From the NCBI RefSeq assembly GCF_004217615.1, contig NZ_SHLD01000001.1, positions 7,006,001 to 7,070,000 on the forward strand: a stretch of DNA of 64,000 nt, written 5' to 3'. Made by a program: the position numbers and the translations under genes. The DNA comes from Micromonospora kangleipakensis (lineage in GTDB: Bacteria > Actinomycetota > Actinomycetes > Mycobacteriales > Micromonosporaceae). This document shows positions 1 to 7,884 of this stretch, piece by piece; position 1 is the first letter of the stretch; each line of letters opens with the position of its first letter. The notes below the pieces were generated by a model that was not told the origin of the DNA, searched no databases, and worked only from the letters and a program-made list of their open reading frames with translations.

Positions 1-366
1 GATCTCTCCGACGTCAGCGAGCTGACCCCGGTGCTGACCGCGCTGGCCATGCTCGCCGACTCACCGTCCCGGCTGACCGGGGTCGGGCACATCCGGGGGC
101 ACGAGACCGACCGGATCGCCGCGCTGGCCCGGGAGTTCACCGCGCTCGGCGCGGACATCACCGAGTCGGCCGACGGGCTGGAGATCCGCCCCCGCCCGCT
201 GCGCGGCGGGACCTTCCGGACGTACGCGGACCACCGGATGGCGCACGCCGCCGCGGTGACCGGGCTGGCCGTACCGGGCATCGAGGTGGACGACGTGGCG
301 TGCACCTCGAAGACCATGCCCGAGTTTCCGGCACTATGGTCAGGAATGGTGACCGGCAAGAGCTGA
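1..366 (+). CDS. aroA: 3-phosphoshikimate 1-carboxyvinyltransferase (EPSP synthase), C-terminal part
   Basis: The gene is cut by the left edge of the window; about 121 C-terminal residues remain, in frame from base 1 to the TGA at 364-366. EPSP synthase joins shikimate 3-phosphate and phosphoenolpyruvate in the shikimate pathway in the cytoplasm. The visible part has the conserved HIRGHETDR segment (residues about 30-38), the DHRMAHA segment near the end (K/R and H residues of the active site) and the final SKTMPEF motif, all typical of the family C-terminus. The stop is followed after 18 bases by rsgA, so both are probably co-transcribed. Identification is firm; only the missing N-terminal two thirds cannot be checked. 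Confidence 0.95.
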   Translation, partial: DLSDVSELTPVLTALAMLADSPSRLTGVGHIRGHETDRIAALAREFTALGADITESADGLEIRPRPLRGGTFRTYADHRMAHAAAVTGLAVPGIEVDDVACTSKTMPEFPALWSGMVTGKS

Positions 367-384
367 CGCGACAGGGGGCAGGTC

Positions 385-1497
385 CTGGCGACCAAACGGC
401 GCGAGTACGACGAGGACGACGTACGGGTCCGACCCGGGAAGCCCTCGCGCCCGCGTACGCGCACCCGCCCGCTGCACGCCGAGGCGGTCGACGGTTTCGT
501 GATCGCCGTGGACCGGGGCCGCTACACCTGCGTACGACCGGACGCCGGGCCGGACGACCCGACCATCACCGCGATGCGGGCCCGCGAGCTGGGCCGCAAG
601 TCGGTGGTGGTGGGCGACCGGGTCGGGCTGGTCGGGGACACCTCCGGCGCGCCCGGGGCGCTGGCCCGGATCGTCCGGATCGCCGAACGCGGGTCCGTGC
701 TGCGGCGCACCGCCGAGGACGACGCGACCACCGCCGAGGGGCGGCTGGAGCGGGTCGTGGTGGCCAACGCCGACCAGTTGGTGATCGTCAGCGCGCTGGC
801 CGACCCCCCGCCGCGCACCGGGTTCATCGACCGCTGCCTGGTGGCCGCGTACGACGCGGACATCGAGCCGCTGCTCTGCCTGACCAAGGCGGACCTGGCC
901 GGCCCGGAGGCGGTGCTCGGCTACTACACCGAGCTGGAGCTGCCGTACGTGCTGATCCGTCCGGATTCGGACCTGGACGCGCTGCGCGCGTTGCTCGCCG
1001 GCCGGATCTCGGTCCTGGTGGGGCACTCCGGGGTCGGCAAGTCGACGCTGGTCAACCGGCTGGTGCCGGAGGCCGCGCGGGCGGTCGGCGTGGTCAGCGC
1101 GATCGGCCGCGGCCGGCACACCTCGACCAGCGCCGTGGCGCTGCGGCTGCCGCCCACGCCCGGGGCGAAGGGCGACCCCGGGTGGATCGTCGACACCCCC
1201 GGGGTGCGCAGCTTCGGGCTGGCGCACGTCTCCGCGGAGAGCCTGCTGCACGGCTTCCCCGACCTGGTGGAGGCGACGGTCGACTGCCCGGCGAACTGCC
1301 AGCACACCGCCGATGAGGCGGACTGCGCGCTGGACGCCTGGGTGGCCGCCGGCAAGGCCGACCCGCGCCGGCTGGCGTCGTACCGCCGGCTGCTGGCCTC
1401 CCGCAGCGGCGAGGGCGACGCGCGCGGGGAGGCCGAGCACCGCGGGCCCGGCGAGGGTGACCAGCGCGGGCCGGACGCGCCGCCCGCCGGATCCTGA
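385..1497 (+). CDS. rsgA: Ribosome small-subunit-dependent GTPase A, probable CTG start
   Basis: RsgA is a circularly permuted GTPase that helps late maturation of the 30S subunit. Seen in the 370-residue product: G4-like TKAD near residue 165, P-loop GHSGVGKST near 213, DTPG near 270 and a C-terminal zinc site with C, C, H and C around 302-314. The frame has no ATG or GTG between the aroA stop (366) and GTG 499, yet the 38 residues before 499 read as a basic, family-like N-terminus (KRREYDEDD). An AGGGGG run at 373-378 lies 6 bases before CTG 385, so CTG is taken as the start. GTG 499 would remove the start of the OB-fold. Sits between aroA and hisN. Confidence 0.88.
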   Translation: MATKRREYDEDDVRVRPGKPSRPRTRTRPLHAEAVDGFVIAVDRGRYTCVRPDAGPDDPTITAMRARELGRKSVVVGDRVGLVGDTSGAPGALARIVRIAERGSVLRRTAEDDATTAEGRLERVVVANADQLVIVSALADPPPRTGFIDRCLVAAYDADIEPLLCLTKADLAGPEAVLGYYTELELPYVLIRPDSDLDALRALLAGRISVLVGHSGVGKSTLVNRLVPEAARAVGVVSAIGRGRHTSTSAVALRLPPTPGAKGDPGWIVDTPGVRSFGLAHVSAESLLHGFPDLVEATVDCPANCQHTADEADCALDAWVAAGKADPRRLASYRRLLASRSGEGDARGEAEHRGPGEGDQRGPDAPPAGS

Positions 1498-1525
1498 CCC
1501 GGCGGCCGCCACTACCGTTTCCGGC

Positions 1526-2335
1526 ATGACCGGGTACGCCGACGACCTCGCTCTCGCCCACCTGCTCGCCGACACCGCCGACGCCATCTCCATGGCCCGG
1601 TTCCGCGCCCTCGACCTGCGGGTCGAGTCGAAGCCGGACCTGACCCCGGTCTCCGACGCGGACACCGCGGTCGAGCGGGAGATCCGCGCCCTGCTGGCCG
1701 GGCACCGGCCGGGCGACGGCCTGCTCGGCGAGGAGTACGGCGAGCAGCCGGCCGCCGGGCCCGGCGGGCGGCGCTGGGTGATCGACCCGATCGACGGCAC
1801 CAAGAACTTCGTCCGGGGCGTGCCGGTCTGGGCCACCCTGATCGCCCTGCTCGAGGGGGACCGCCCGGTGCTCGGCCTGGTCTCCGCCCCGGCGCTGGGC
1901 CGCCGCTGGTGGGCCGCGACGGGCGCGGGCGCGTACGCCGGCCCGGACGCCGCCGCCGGCACGCCGATCCGGGTCTCCGGGGTCCGGGACCTCGCCGACG
2001 CCAGCTTCTGCTACTCGTCGCTGACCGGCTGGGAGTCCGCCGGCCGACTCGACGCGATGCTCCAGCTCATGCGGGACACCTGGCGCAGCCGGGCCTACGG
2101 CGACTTCTACGGCTACATGCTGCTGGCCGAGGGGGCGCTGGACGCGATGGTGGAGCCGGAGCTCTCGCTCTGGGACGTCGCCGCGCTGGTGCCGATCGTG
2201 ACCGAGGCCGGCGGCACCATCACCGATCGGGCCGGTCGACCGGCGCCGGCCGGCGGGGAGAACAGCGCGATCGCCACCAACACCCTCCTCCACTCCGACA
2301 TCCTGAGCCGGCTCGGAAGGCCAGCCGCGCGCTGA
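1526..2335 (+). CDS. hisN: Histidinol-phosphatase of the inositol monophosphatase family
   Basis: The 269-residue protein belongs to the Mg-dependent inositol monophosphatase fold. The metal-binding motifs are visible: GEEYGE near residue 72 and WVIDPIDGTKNF near 85-96, and the C-terminal LWDVAALVPIVTEAGG segment. Members lying next to aroA and rsgA in actinomycetes are usually called HisN, which removes phosphate from histidinol phosphate in histidine synthesis; this function is inferred from family and context, and inositol phosphate or PAP phosphatase activity cannot be excluded. ATG 1526 was chosen because the preceding in-frame sequence overlaps rsgA and looks non-coding. It follows rsgA by 28 bases. 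Confidence 0.8.
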   Translation: MTGYADDLALAHLLADTADAISMARFRALDLRVESKPDLTPVSDADTAVEREIRALLAGHRPGDGLLGEEYGEQPAAGPGGRRWVIDPIDGTKNFVRGVPVWATLIALLEGDRPVLGLVSAPALGRRWWAATGAGAYAGPDAAAGTPIRVSGVRDLADASFCYSSLTGWESAGRLDAMLQLMRDTWRSRAYGDFYGYMLLAEGALDAMVEPELSLWDVAALVPIVTEAGGTITDRAGRPAPAGGENSAIATNTLLHSDILSRLGRPAAR

Positions 2336-2362
2336 CCCACCGGTTGCCTCTATCCTCGCCAG

Positions 2363-3343
2363 GTGGTGTCCTCCGGTTGGTGCTTCCTCGCGGCGATGAT
2401 CGTCGCGTACGGCTTCGCCAACCTGCTCCAATCCGTCGCCGCGGCGCGGACCACCGTGCACCACACCTTCGACCCGGGGCTGCTGCTGCGGCTGGCCAGC
2501 CACCGGACGTACCTGGTCGGGCTGTTCTGCCAGGTCACCGGCTTCGTGCTGGCCTTCCTGGCCCGCCGGGACCTGCCGCTCTTCCTGGTCCAGGCCAGCG
2601 TGGCGGCCGGGCTCGGGGTGACCGCCGTGCTCGGGGTGCTGGTGCTCAAATGGCGGCTGCCGGCCGCCGAGGTGGCGCTGCTGGCGCTGCTCTTCGGCGG
2701 GATCACCGCGCTGGTGCTGGCCGCCCAGCCGGCGCCCTCACGGCAGCTTGGCCCGGCCGCGCTGATCGGCCTGGCCGCGGCGCTCGGGGTGATCGCCATA
2801 GCCGGCTTCTTCGCGGCCCGGCTGCACGGCGCGCCCGGCTCGGTGGCGCTGGGCTCGCTGGCCGGGATGGCGTTCTCCGCCGCCGCGGTGGCCGCCCGCC
2901 CGCTGGCCTCCGCGGACTCGGTCGAGGCGTTCGTCCGGAACCCGCTGCTCTACCTGCTGATCGCCCACTCGGTGGTGGGGCAGCTGCTGCTCGGCCTGGC
3001 GATGCAGCGGGGCTCGACCACGGCCGCGGTGGCCGCGATGGACGCCGCCGGGGCGGTGCCCGCGGCGGTCATCGGCCTGCTGCTGCTCAACGACCGGATC
3101 TGGCCGGGCCGGGAATGGCTGGCCGCGGTCGGTTTCCTGGTCACGCTGGCCTCGGTGGTGGGCCTCACCCGGTACGCCGAACCGCAGCACCACCACGCGG
3201 TCGCCCGCGAGCGGGAGCGCCTGATGATCGGCGCCGGCGCCGCCGCTGACCGCCCGGCCGTGAGGACCCCTCGGGCGACCGGCCCGCGGCAGCCGGCTCA
3301 GGCCGCCTCGACCGGCTTGCGGCGGCGGACCACCCGCTCGTAG
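2363..3343 (+). CDS. Multi-pass membrane protein, DMT-like
   Basis: A 326-residue hydrophobic protein with about nine predicted membrane segments spread over residues 1-275, then a hydrophilic arginine- and histidine-rich tail. The arrangement resembles drug/metabolite-transporter (EamA-like) proteins of actinomycetes, but no substrate can be named. Starts at GTG 2363 (GTG 2366 is an alternative), 27 bases after hisN, so it may be in the same transcript. Its 3' end overlaps the 3' end of the convergent glycosyltransferase by 46 bases (3298-3343); the overlapped part encodes only the variable tail. No signature binding motif was seen, so the family call is tentative. Confidence 0.6.
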   Translation: MVSSGWCFLAAMIVAYGFANLLQSVAAARTTVHHTFDPGLLLRLASHRTYLVGLFCQVTGFVLAFLARRDLPLFLVQASVAAGLGVTAVLGVLVLKWRLPAAEVALLALLFGGITALVLAAQPAPSRQLGPAALIGLAAALGVIAIAGFFAARLHGAPGSVALGSLAGMAFSAAAVAARPLASADSVEAFVRNPLLYLLIAHSVVGQLLLGLAMQRGSTTAAVAAMDAAGAVPAAVIGLLLLNDRIWPGREWLAAVGFLVTLASVVGLTRYAEPQHHHAVARERERLMIGAGAAADRPAVRTPRATGPRQPAQAASTGLRRRTTRS

Positions 3344-4500
3344 AGCCGTTCCAACGCGCCGGCCGTCCGCTCCCAGGTGTAGCTGCACCGGACCCGGTCG
3401 ACCGCCGCGTGCCCGTAAGCGAACCGCCCGGCGTTGTCGGCCAGCAGCCGGCGCAGGGTGACCCCGAGCGTGCGGACGTCCCCCGGCGGCACCAGCTTGC
3501 CGGTCACCTCGTCCACCACCGCGTCGGCGATGCCGCCCATCGCGTAGCCGACCACCGGCACGCCGCAGGCCATCGCCTCCAGCGACACCCGACCGGCCGA
3601 CGAGTAGTGCGGCGTGCAGGCGACCACGTCGGCGGAGCGGTACCAGGTGGCCATCTGGTCGTGCGGCACCGCGCCGACCAGCTTCACCTGGTCGGCCACC
3701 CCGGTCCGCTCGGCCAGCTCCCGCAGCCACCGCACCTCGGCGTGGTCGGCCAGCTGCTCGGCGGGCGGCCCGCCGGCGATCACCAGCTCGGCGTCGCCGA
3801 CCAGCCGCATCGCCCGGATCAGGTCCTCCTGGCCGTGGCCGGGCGACAGCCCGCCGACGGAGAGGATGCGGGCCCGCTGGTCCCGGGGCGCCGCCTCACC
3901 GTCGGGGTGGAACTGCCCGGTGTCGACCCCGGTCGGCACCATCGCCACCGCGGTGCGTTGCAGGCCCATCCGGGTCAGCTCGTCGACCTCGTCGTTGTTC
4001 TGCGCGACCGCGATGTCCACCGCCCGGGTCAGCGCCCGCTCCAGCGGGATCCGCTCCCCCGGCCCGTCGTACTGACCGCCGAGGTGGCGCAGCTGCTCGA
4101 CGCCGAGCGAGTGGAAGGTCTGCACGACCGGAATGTCGGTCTCGCGTACGCCGTGGGCGGCGGCCAGGCCGCCGATCCAGTAGTGCCCGTGCACCACGTC
4201 CGGGGTCCAGTCGCCGGACCACCGCTCGGCCAGCCAGCGGCCGAACTCGGCCACGTGCGGCACCAGTGCGCCGGTGGGCAGCGGGATGGGCGGACCGACC
4301 GGCACCCGTTCCAGCCGGTAGCCGTCCGACTCGACGCACTCCGGCTGCCCCGCGGAGTCCCGGCGCTCGTAGACCCGTACGTCGTGGCCCCGGTCGGCGA
4401 GCTCGGCGGCGACCCGGGCGATGTGCTGGTGCGTGCCGACGATCGGACCGTCGACCTGCCTGGACGGGCCGGCGTGCGCGCATACAAGGCCGACGCGCAT
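3298..4500 (-). CDS. GT4-type glycosyltransferase
   Basis: A 400-residue GT-B glycosyltransferase with an N-terminal acceptor domain (VCAHAGPS near the start, GTHQHIARVAAELA helix) and a C-terminal nucleotide-sugar domain (ILSVGGLSPGHGQEDLI, then LEAMACGVPVVG). The usual EX7E motif is altered: the second Glu (in LEAMACG) is present, but the residue eight positions before it is Ser. The strong ribosome binding site GGAGGT lies 5 bases before ATG 4500. Likely transfers a sugar from a nucleotide donor in the cytoplasm, substrate unknown. MshA is a related family, but nothing here proves that role. It is read alone, facing the upstream membrane protein gene. Confidence 0.8.
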   Translation of the reverse strand: MRVGLVCAHAGPSRQVDGPIVGTHQHIARVAAELADRGHDVRVYERRDSAGQPECVESDGYRLERVPVGPPIPLPTGALVPHVAEFGRWLAERWSGDWTPDVVHGHYWIGGLAAAHGVRETDIPVVQTFHSLGVEQLRHLGGQYDGPGERIPLERALTRAVDIAVAQNNDEVDELTRMGLQRTAVAMVPTGVDTGQFHPDGEAAPRDQRARILSVGGLSPGHGQEDLIRAMRLVGDAELVIAGGPPAEQLADHAEVRWLRELAERTGVADQVKLVGAVPHDQMATWYRSADVVACTPHYSSAGRVSLEAMACGVPVVGYAMGGIADAVVDEVTGKLVPPGDVRTLGVTLRRLLADNAGRFAYGHAAVDRVRCSYTWERTAGALERLYERVVRRRKPVEAA

Positions 4501-4748
4501 GGTGCACCTCCATGCGATCTAGCGAGCGGTGGGTCCTCCCCGGTCAGAGGGTCCCATTAACCCGGCCCTGGTGAGCCGAAACCTGGCAGATCGGGACCGG
4601 ACCGGCGGAGCGGCCACGGCGGGACGCGCCCCGACGGGACGCGACCTTTCGTCGGCAGCGTGACAACTGCCCGGAACAGCCGGGGCGCAACCGTGATCCG
4701 GCAGACTCCGCCCGCATGACCCACCCGGACCGGGGGTACCGGCGAAGA

Positions 4749-5750
4749 ATGCCTCTCACCCGCAACCTCGACGACGCCACGGTCGTCATCACCGGCGCCT
4801 CGAGCGGCATCGGTGCGGCGACCGCCCACGCGCTGGCCCGGCGGGGCGCCGACGTGGTGCTCGCGGCCCGCAGCGAGGAGGCCCTCCAGCGGGTCGCCGA
4901 CCGCTGCCGGGAGCTGGGTGGGCGGGCGCTGGTGGTACCCACCGACGTGACCGACCCGGAGGCGGTGGAGCGGCTCGCCGCCCGGGCGGCGGCGGAGTTC
5001 GGCCGGATCGACGGCTGGGTGAACAACGCGGCGGTCAGCGCGGTGGGCCTCTTCGACGAGATCCCGGTGGCGGAGTTCCGGCGGGTGGTGGCGGTGAACC
5101 TGCTCGGCACGGCGTACGCGACCAAGGCGGCGCTGCCGTGGCTGGGCGCGGCCGGCGGCGGCGTCCTCGTCAACAACGCCTCGGTGCTGGCCGAGGTGGC
5201 GATGCCCTACCAGTCGGCGTACAACGCGACCAAGCACGGCATCCGCGGGCTGGCCGACACGGTGCGGCAGGAGCTGCGGGTGACCGGCCGGGGCAACATC
5301 TCCATCTGCACGGTGCTGCCGGCCACCATCGACACCCCGTTCTTCCGGCACGCCGCGAACCACAGCGGCCATGAGCTGACCCCACCGCCGCCGGTGTACC
5401 CACCGGAGGTGGTCGCGGAGACGATCGTGCGGCTGCTGCGCCGGCCGCGCCGGGAGGCGTACGCGGGTGGCGCCGCGCGGCTGATCGGTCTGCAGTGGCG
5501 GCTGGCGCCGGCGCTGGCCGAGCGGGTGCTCGGCTGGTACACCCACCGGACCCAGTTCGGGCCGGGCATCCGGCTGGACAGCACCGGCAACGTCTTCCGG
5601 GCCGACGCCGAGGCGGAGCGCTCCGGCGGCTGGCACGGACGGCGCCGGCAGCTGGTGCGGATGACCGCCGCCTTCGGCCTGGCGGCGGCCGGCACGGCGG
5701 TCGGCACGATGGCGGCGATGAACCGCCGGTCACGGACGGACCGCTCATGA
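4749..5750 (+). CDS. Short-chain dehydrogenase/reductase with C-terminal extension
   Basis: Classical SDR fold: NAD(P)-binding TGASSGIG near residues 15-22, NNA motif near 89-91, catalytic Ser and YNATK (Y and K) near 155-162. A C-terminal extension after about residue 235 ends with a hydrophobic stretch (MTAAFGLAAAGTAVGTMAAM) that could anchor it to the membrane, as in several actinomycete SDRs. ATG 4749 is preferred over the in-frame ATG 4716 because the family N-terminus begins close to the former; neither has a strong ribosome binding site. The stop overlaps an in-frame ATG of the next gene region (ATGA at 5747-5750). Substrate unknown. Confidence 0.82.
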   Translation: MPLTRNLDDATVVITGASSGIGAATAHALARRGADVVLAARSEEALQRVADRCRELGGRALVVPTDVTDPEAVERLAARAAAEFGRIDGWVNNAAVSAVGLFDEIPVAEFRRVVAVNLLGTAYATKAALPWLGAAGGGVLVNNASVLAEVAMPYQSAYNATKHGIRGLADTVRQELRVTGRGNISICTVLPATIDTPFFRHAANHSGHELTPPPPVYPPEVVAETIVRLLRRPRREAYAGGAARLIGLQWRLAPALAERVLGWYTHRTQFGPGIRLDSTGNVFRADAEAERSGGWHGRRRQLVRMTAAFGLAAAGTAVGTMAAMNRRSRTDRS

Positions 5751-5806
5751 ACCGGACCGACCGGTCGGATGCGCGGCCCGGACCCGGCATGCACAATGGG
5801 ACGATC

Positions 5807-6532
5807 ATGCCGACGGACGTGCGATGCCTGGTGGAGACGGACGAAGCGTCCGCGGTCGTCAGGCTGACCGGCGTCCTCGATCTGGCCGGCGTCGACGGCG
5901 TCCGCGACGCGTTGCTGGCGCGGCTCTGGGCCCGGCCCGGCCCGGCGATCGCGGACCTCTCCCGACTCCGGGTTTCCGAGCCCGCCGCCCGGGCCGTCCT
6001 CGACGACGTGCGCGGCCTGGTGGACGACTGGCCCGCCTCCGACCTGCTGGTGCTGGATACGGCGGGCGCCCGGGAGGGGGCGCCGGTCCGGGCGACCCTG
6101 GACGAGGCGCAGGAGGCGCTGGCCGGCAGGCCGCTCGCGGCGGTGCTGAGCGCCGACCTGCCGGCGACGGTGGGCGCGGCCCGGGAGGCCCGGGCGCTGG
6201 TCACCGACGGCTGCGGCCGGTGGGGCGTGCCCGAGCTGGCGGAACCGGCGTGCATCGCGGTCACCGAGATGGTCAACAACGCGGTCGCCCACGCGCGCAC
6301 CCCGATGACCGTCCGGGTGGCCCCGCAGGACAGCTCCCTGCACCTGGCCGTCCGGGACCACTCTCCCCGACCGCCCGCGTACGCCGGGCTCGCTCCGTTG
6401 ACCTCCACCGGGGGGCGGGGCCTGCTGCTGATCGACACGGTCGCCCGGCGCTGGGGCAGCACTCCGTTGCCGGACGGCAAGGTCGTCTGGTGCGTGCTGC
6501 ACGCCGAGGACGAGGCGGCCCACCGGAGCTGA
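5807..6532 (+). CDS. STAS-like domain fused to RsbW-type anti-sigma ATPase domain
   Basis: A 241-residue protein with two parts. Residues 1-100 look like a STAS (anti-sigma antagonist) domain (VVRLTGVLDLAGVDGVRDALL). Residues 125-240 are a HATPase_c_2 domain with the N-box (EMVNNAVAHA) and G-box-like GGRGLLLID. Such ATPases bind and phosphorylate antagonists or block sigma factors of the SigB/SigF type. Having both domains in one chain suggests a self-contained switch, which is an inference. ATG 5807 has GGGA just upstream; ATG 5747, overlapping the dehydrogenase stop, is an alternative that adds 20 unconserved-looking residues. A SigB-like promoter lies just downstream at 6600. Confidence 0.75.
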   Translation: MPTDVRCLVETDEASAVVRLTGVLDLAGVDGVRDALLARLWARPGPAIADLSRLRVSEPAARAVLDDVRGLVDDWPASDLLVLDTAGAREGAPVRATLDEAQEALAGRPLAAVLSADLPATVGAAREARALVTDGCGRWGVPELAEPACIAVTEMVNNAVAHARTPMTVRVAPQDSSLHLAVRDHSPRPPAYAGLAPLTSTGGRGLLLIDTVARRWGSTPLPDGKVVWCVLHAEDEAAHRS

Positions 6533-6599
6533 CCGGGCCGAGGCCCGGCCCGGCCGGGGCGTTTCTTCCCTTTGCTCCCGATCGCCGGCCCCCGATCCG

Positions 6600-6625
6600 G
6601 TTAATCCGGGCAGCGCAGTGGGTAG
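6600..6625 (+). promoter_or_regulatory. Candidate SigB/SigF-type promoter for the DUF5709 gene
   Basis: GTTA (6600-6603), a 16-base spacer and GGGTAG (6620-6625) resemble the GTTT-N14-16-GGGTAT consensus of group 3 stress sigma factors in actinomycetes. The expected transcript start falls a few bases before ATG 6635, so the mRNA would be almost leaderless. The preceding gene encodes an anti-sigma-like ATPase, which fits a stress regulon. Two of the consensus positions are imperfect. Confidence 0.4.
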
Positions 6626-6634
6626 TGCTCAGCC

Positions 6635-7207
6635 ATGCGCGACGACGAGTACCCGACCCCCCTGTCCGACCCCGAGGCGGAGGGGCTGCCCGACACCGCC
6701 GACGACGACTCGAGCGCCAAGGACGACGTCCTGACCGGCCGCGAGGCGGACGGCCCGGAGCCGGCCCAGCTGCCCGGGGACCGCACGCCGGTGGCGGTGG
6801 ACCGGTTCGGGACCACCGCCGAGGAGCAGCTCGACGGCGAGTCGCTGGACTACAAGCTCCAGCGGGAGAGCTACGAGCGCCCCGCCGACGACCCGCTCGC
6901 GGGCCCGGTGGACCCGGACATCGCCGCCGAGGCGGACAGCGAGGAGGCCGCCGCGCAGGCCCAGCTCGACGCCGACGTGATCGACCCGGGCCCCACCTCC
7001 GACCCGCACTCGCCGGTCTCCCTCTACGACCACGGCCAGCTCGGCGCCGTCGCCGACCACCAGGTGGGCCGGCTGGTCGAGCCGGACGAGGGCGCCCACA
7101 CCGACCAGGAGACCGACAACGTCGCGTACGACGCCGGCGCGGCCGGTGGCGGCGCGACCGCCGAGGAGCTGGCGATCCACGAGACCCGGCCGCCCGAGGC
7201 GCACTAG
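6635..7207 (+). CDS. DUF5709 family acidic protein
   Basis: A 190-residue, very acidic, hydrophilic protein without signal peptide or membrane segment. The composition and phrases such as QRESYERPADDPLAGP match my memory of the DUF5709 family, which is widespread in actinomycetes and has no proven function. ATG 6635 has no clear Shine-Dalgarno sequence, consistent with the near-leaderless promoter proposed just upstream. Its TAG stop shares CTAG with the stop of the convergent response regulator gene (4-base tail overlap). Confidence 0.75.
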   Translation: MRDDEYPTPLSDPEAEGLPDTADDDSSAKDDVLTGREADGPEPAQLPGDRTPVAVDRFGTTAEEQLDGESLDYKLQRESYERPADDPLAGPVDPDIAAEADSEEAAAQAQLDADVIDPGPTSDPHSPVSLYDHGQLGAVADHQVGRLVEPDEGAHTDQETDNVAYDAGAAGGGATAEELAIHETRPPEAH

Positions 7208-7884
7208 TCGTCCAGGCCCCGCTCGATCGCGTAGCGGGTCAGCTCGACCCGGTTGTGCAGCTGGAGCTTGCCGAGCGTGTTCTGCACGTGGTTCTGCACC
7301 GTCCGGTGGGAGAGCCCGAGCCGCTCGGCGATCTGCTTGTACGACAGGCCCTTGGCCACCAGGCGCAGCACCTCGGTCTCCCGTTCGGTGAGCCGGGGTG
7401 CTGAGTCGTCGGCGCCTCCGCTCGGCGGCCCGGCCGCCAGCCGGCGGTACTCCCCCAGCACCAGCCCGGCGAGCCCCGGGGTGAAGACCGGCTCCCCCGC
7501 GGCGGTGCGCCGCACCGCGTCGAGGAACTCCGCCGGCGCGGCCGACTTGACCAGGTAGCCGGTGGCGCCCGCCTTCACCGCGTCCAGGACGCTCTGCGGC
7601 TCGCCGCTGGCCGACAGCATCAGCACCCGCACCTCGGGCAGCGCCGCGCGCAGCCCGCGGATCACCTCGACCCCGGAGACGTCCGGCAGTTGCAGGTCGA
7701 GCACCACGACGTCGGGCCGGGCGGCGGCGGCCACCCGCACGGCCTGCCGCCCCTCGCCGCTGGTGGCCACCACCAGGTGACCGGCCTCGGTGAGGTCGCG
7801 GGCCACCCCCTCCCGCCACATCGGGTGGTCGTCGACCACCATCACCCGGACCCGGCCGTCCGGCCGGCCGGCCACGGCGCTCAC
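7204..7884 (-). CDS. NarL/FixJ-type response regulator
   Basis: A 226-residue regulator: receiver domain in residues 12-130 with the acidic pair VDDH near 18-20 and phosphoacceptor Asp near 63 (VLDLQLPD), a switch-region Ser/Thr, and conserved Lys (LVKSAAP); then a LuxR-type helix-turn-helix in residues 160-225 (LTEREVLRLVAKGLSYKQIA pattern). It starts at GTG 7884, which overlaps the stop of the histidine kinase gene by four bases (GTGA), so the two are translationally coupled. The partner kinase is encoded directly upstream. Target genes are unknown; the divergent ATPase gene is a possible one. Confidence 0.9.
   Translation of the reverse strand: MSAVAGRPDGRVRVMVVDDHPMWREGVARDLTEAGHLVVATSGEGRQAVRVAAAARPDVVVLDLQLPDVSGVEVIRGLRAALPEVRVLMLSASGEPQSVLDAVKAGATGYLVKSAAPAEFLDAVRRTAAGEPVFTPGLAGLVLGEYRRLAAGPPSGGADDSAPRLTERETEVLRLVAKGLSYKQIAERLGLSHRTVQNHVQNTLGKLQLHNRVELTRYAIERGLDD

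Noticed and set aside
340..1962. Very long antisense frame opposite rsgA and hisN
   Set aside because: High-GC DNA produces long shadow frames; the translation is Arg/Gly/Pro-rich low-complexity and the sense strand has full conserved motifs.
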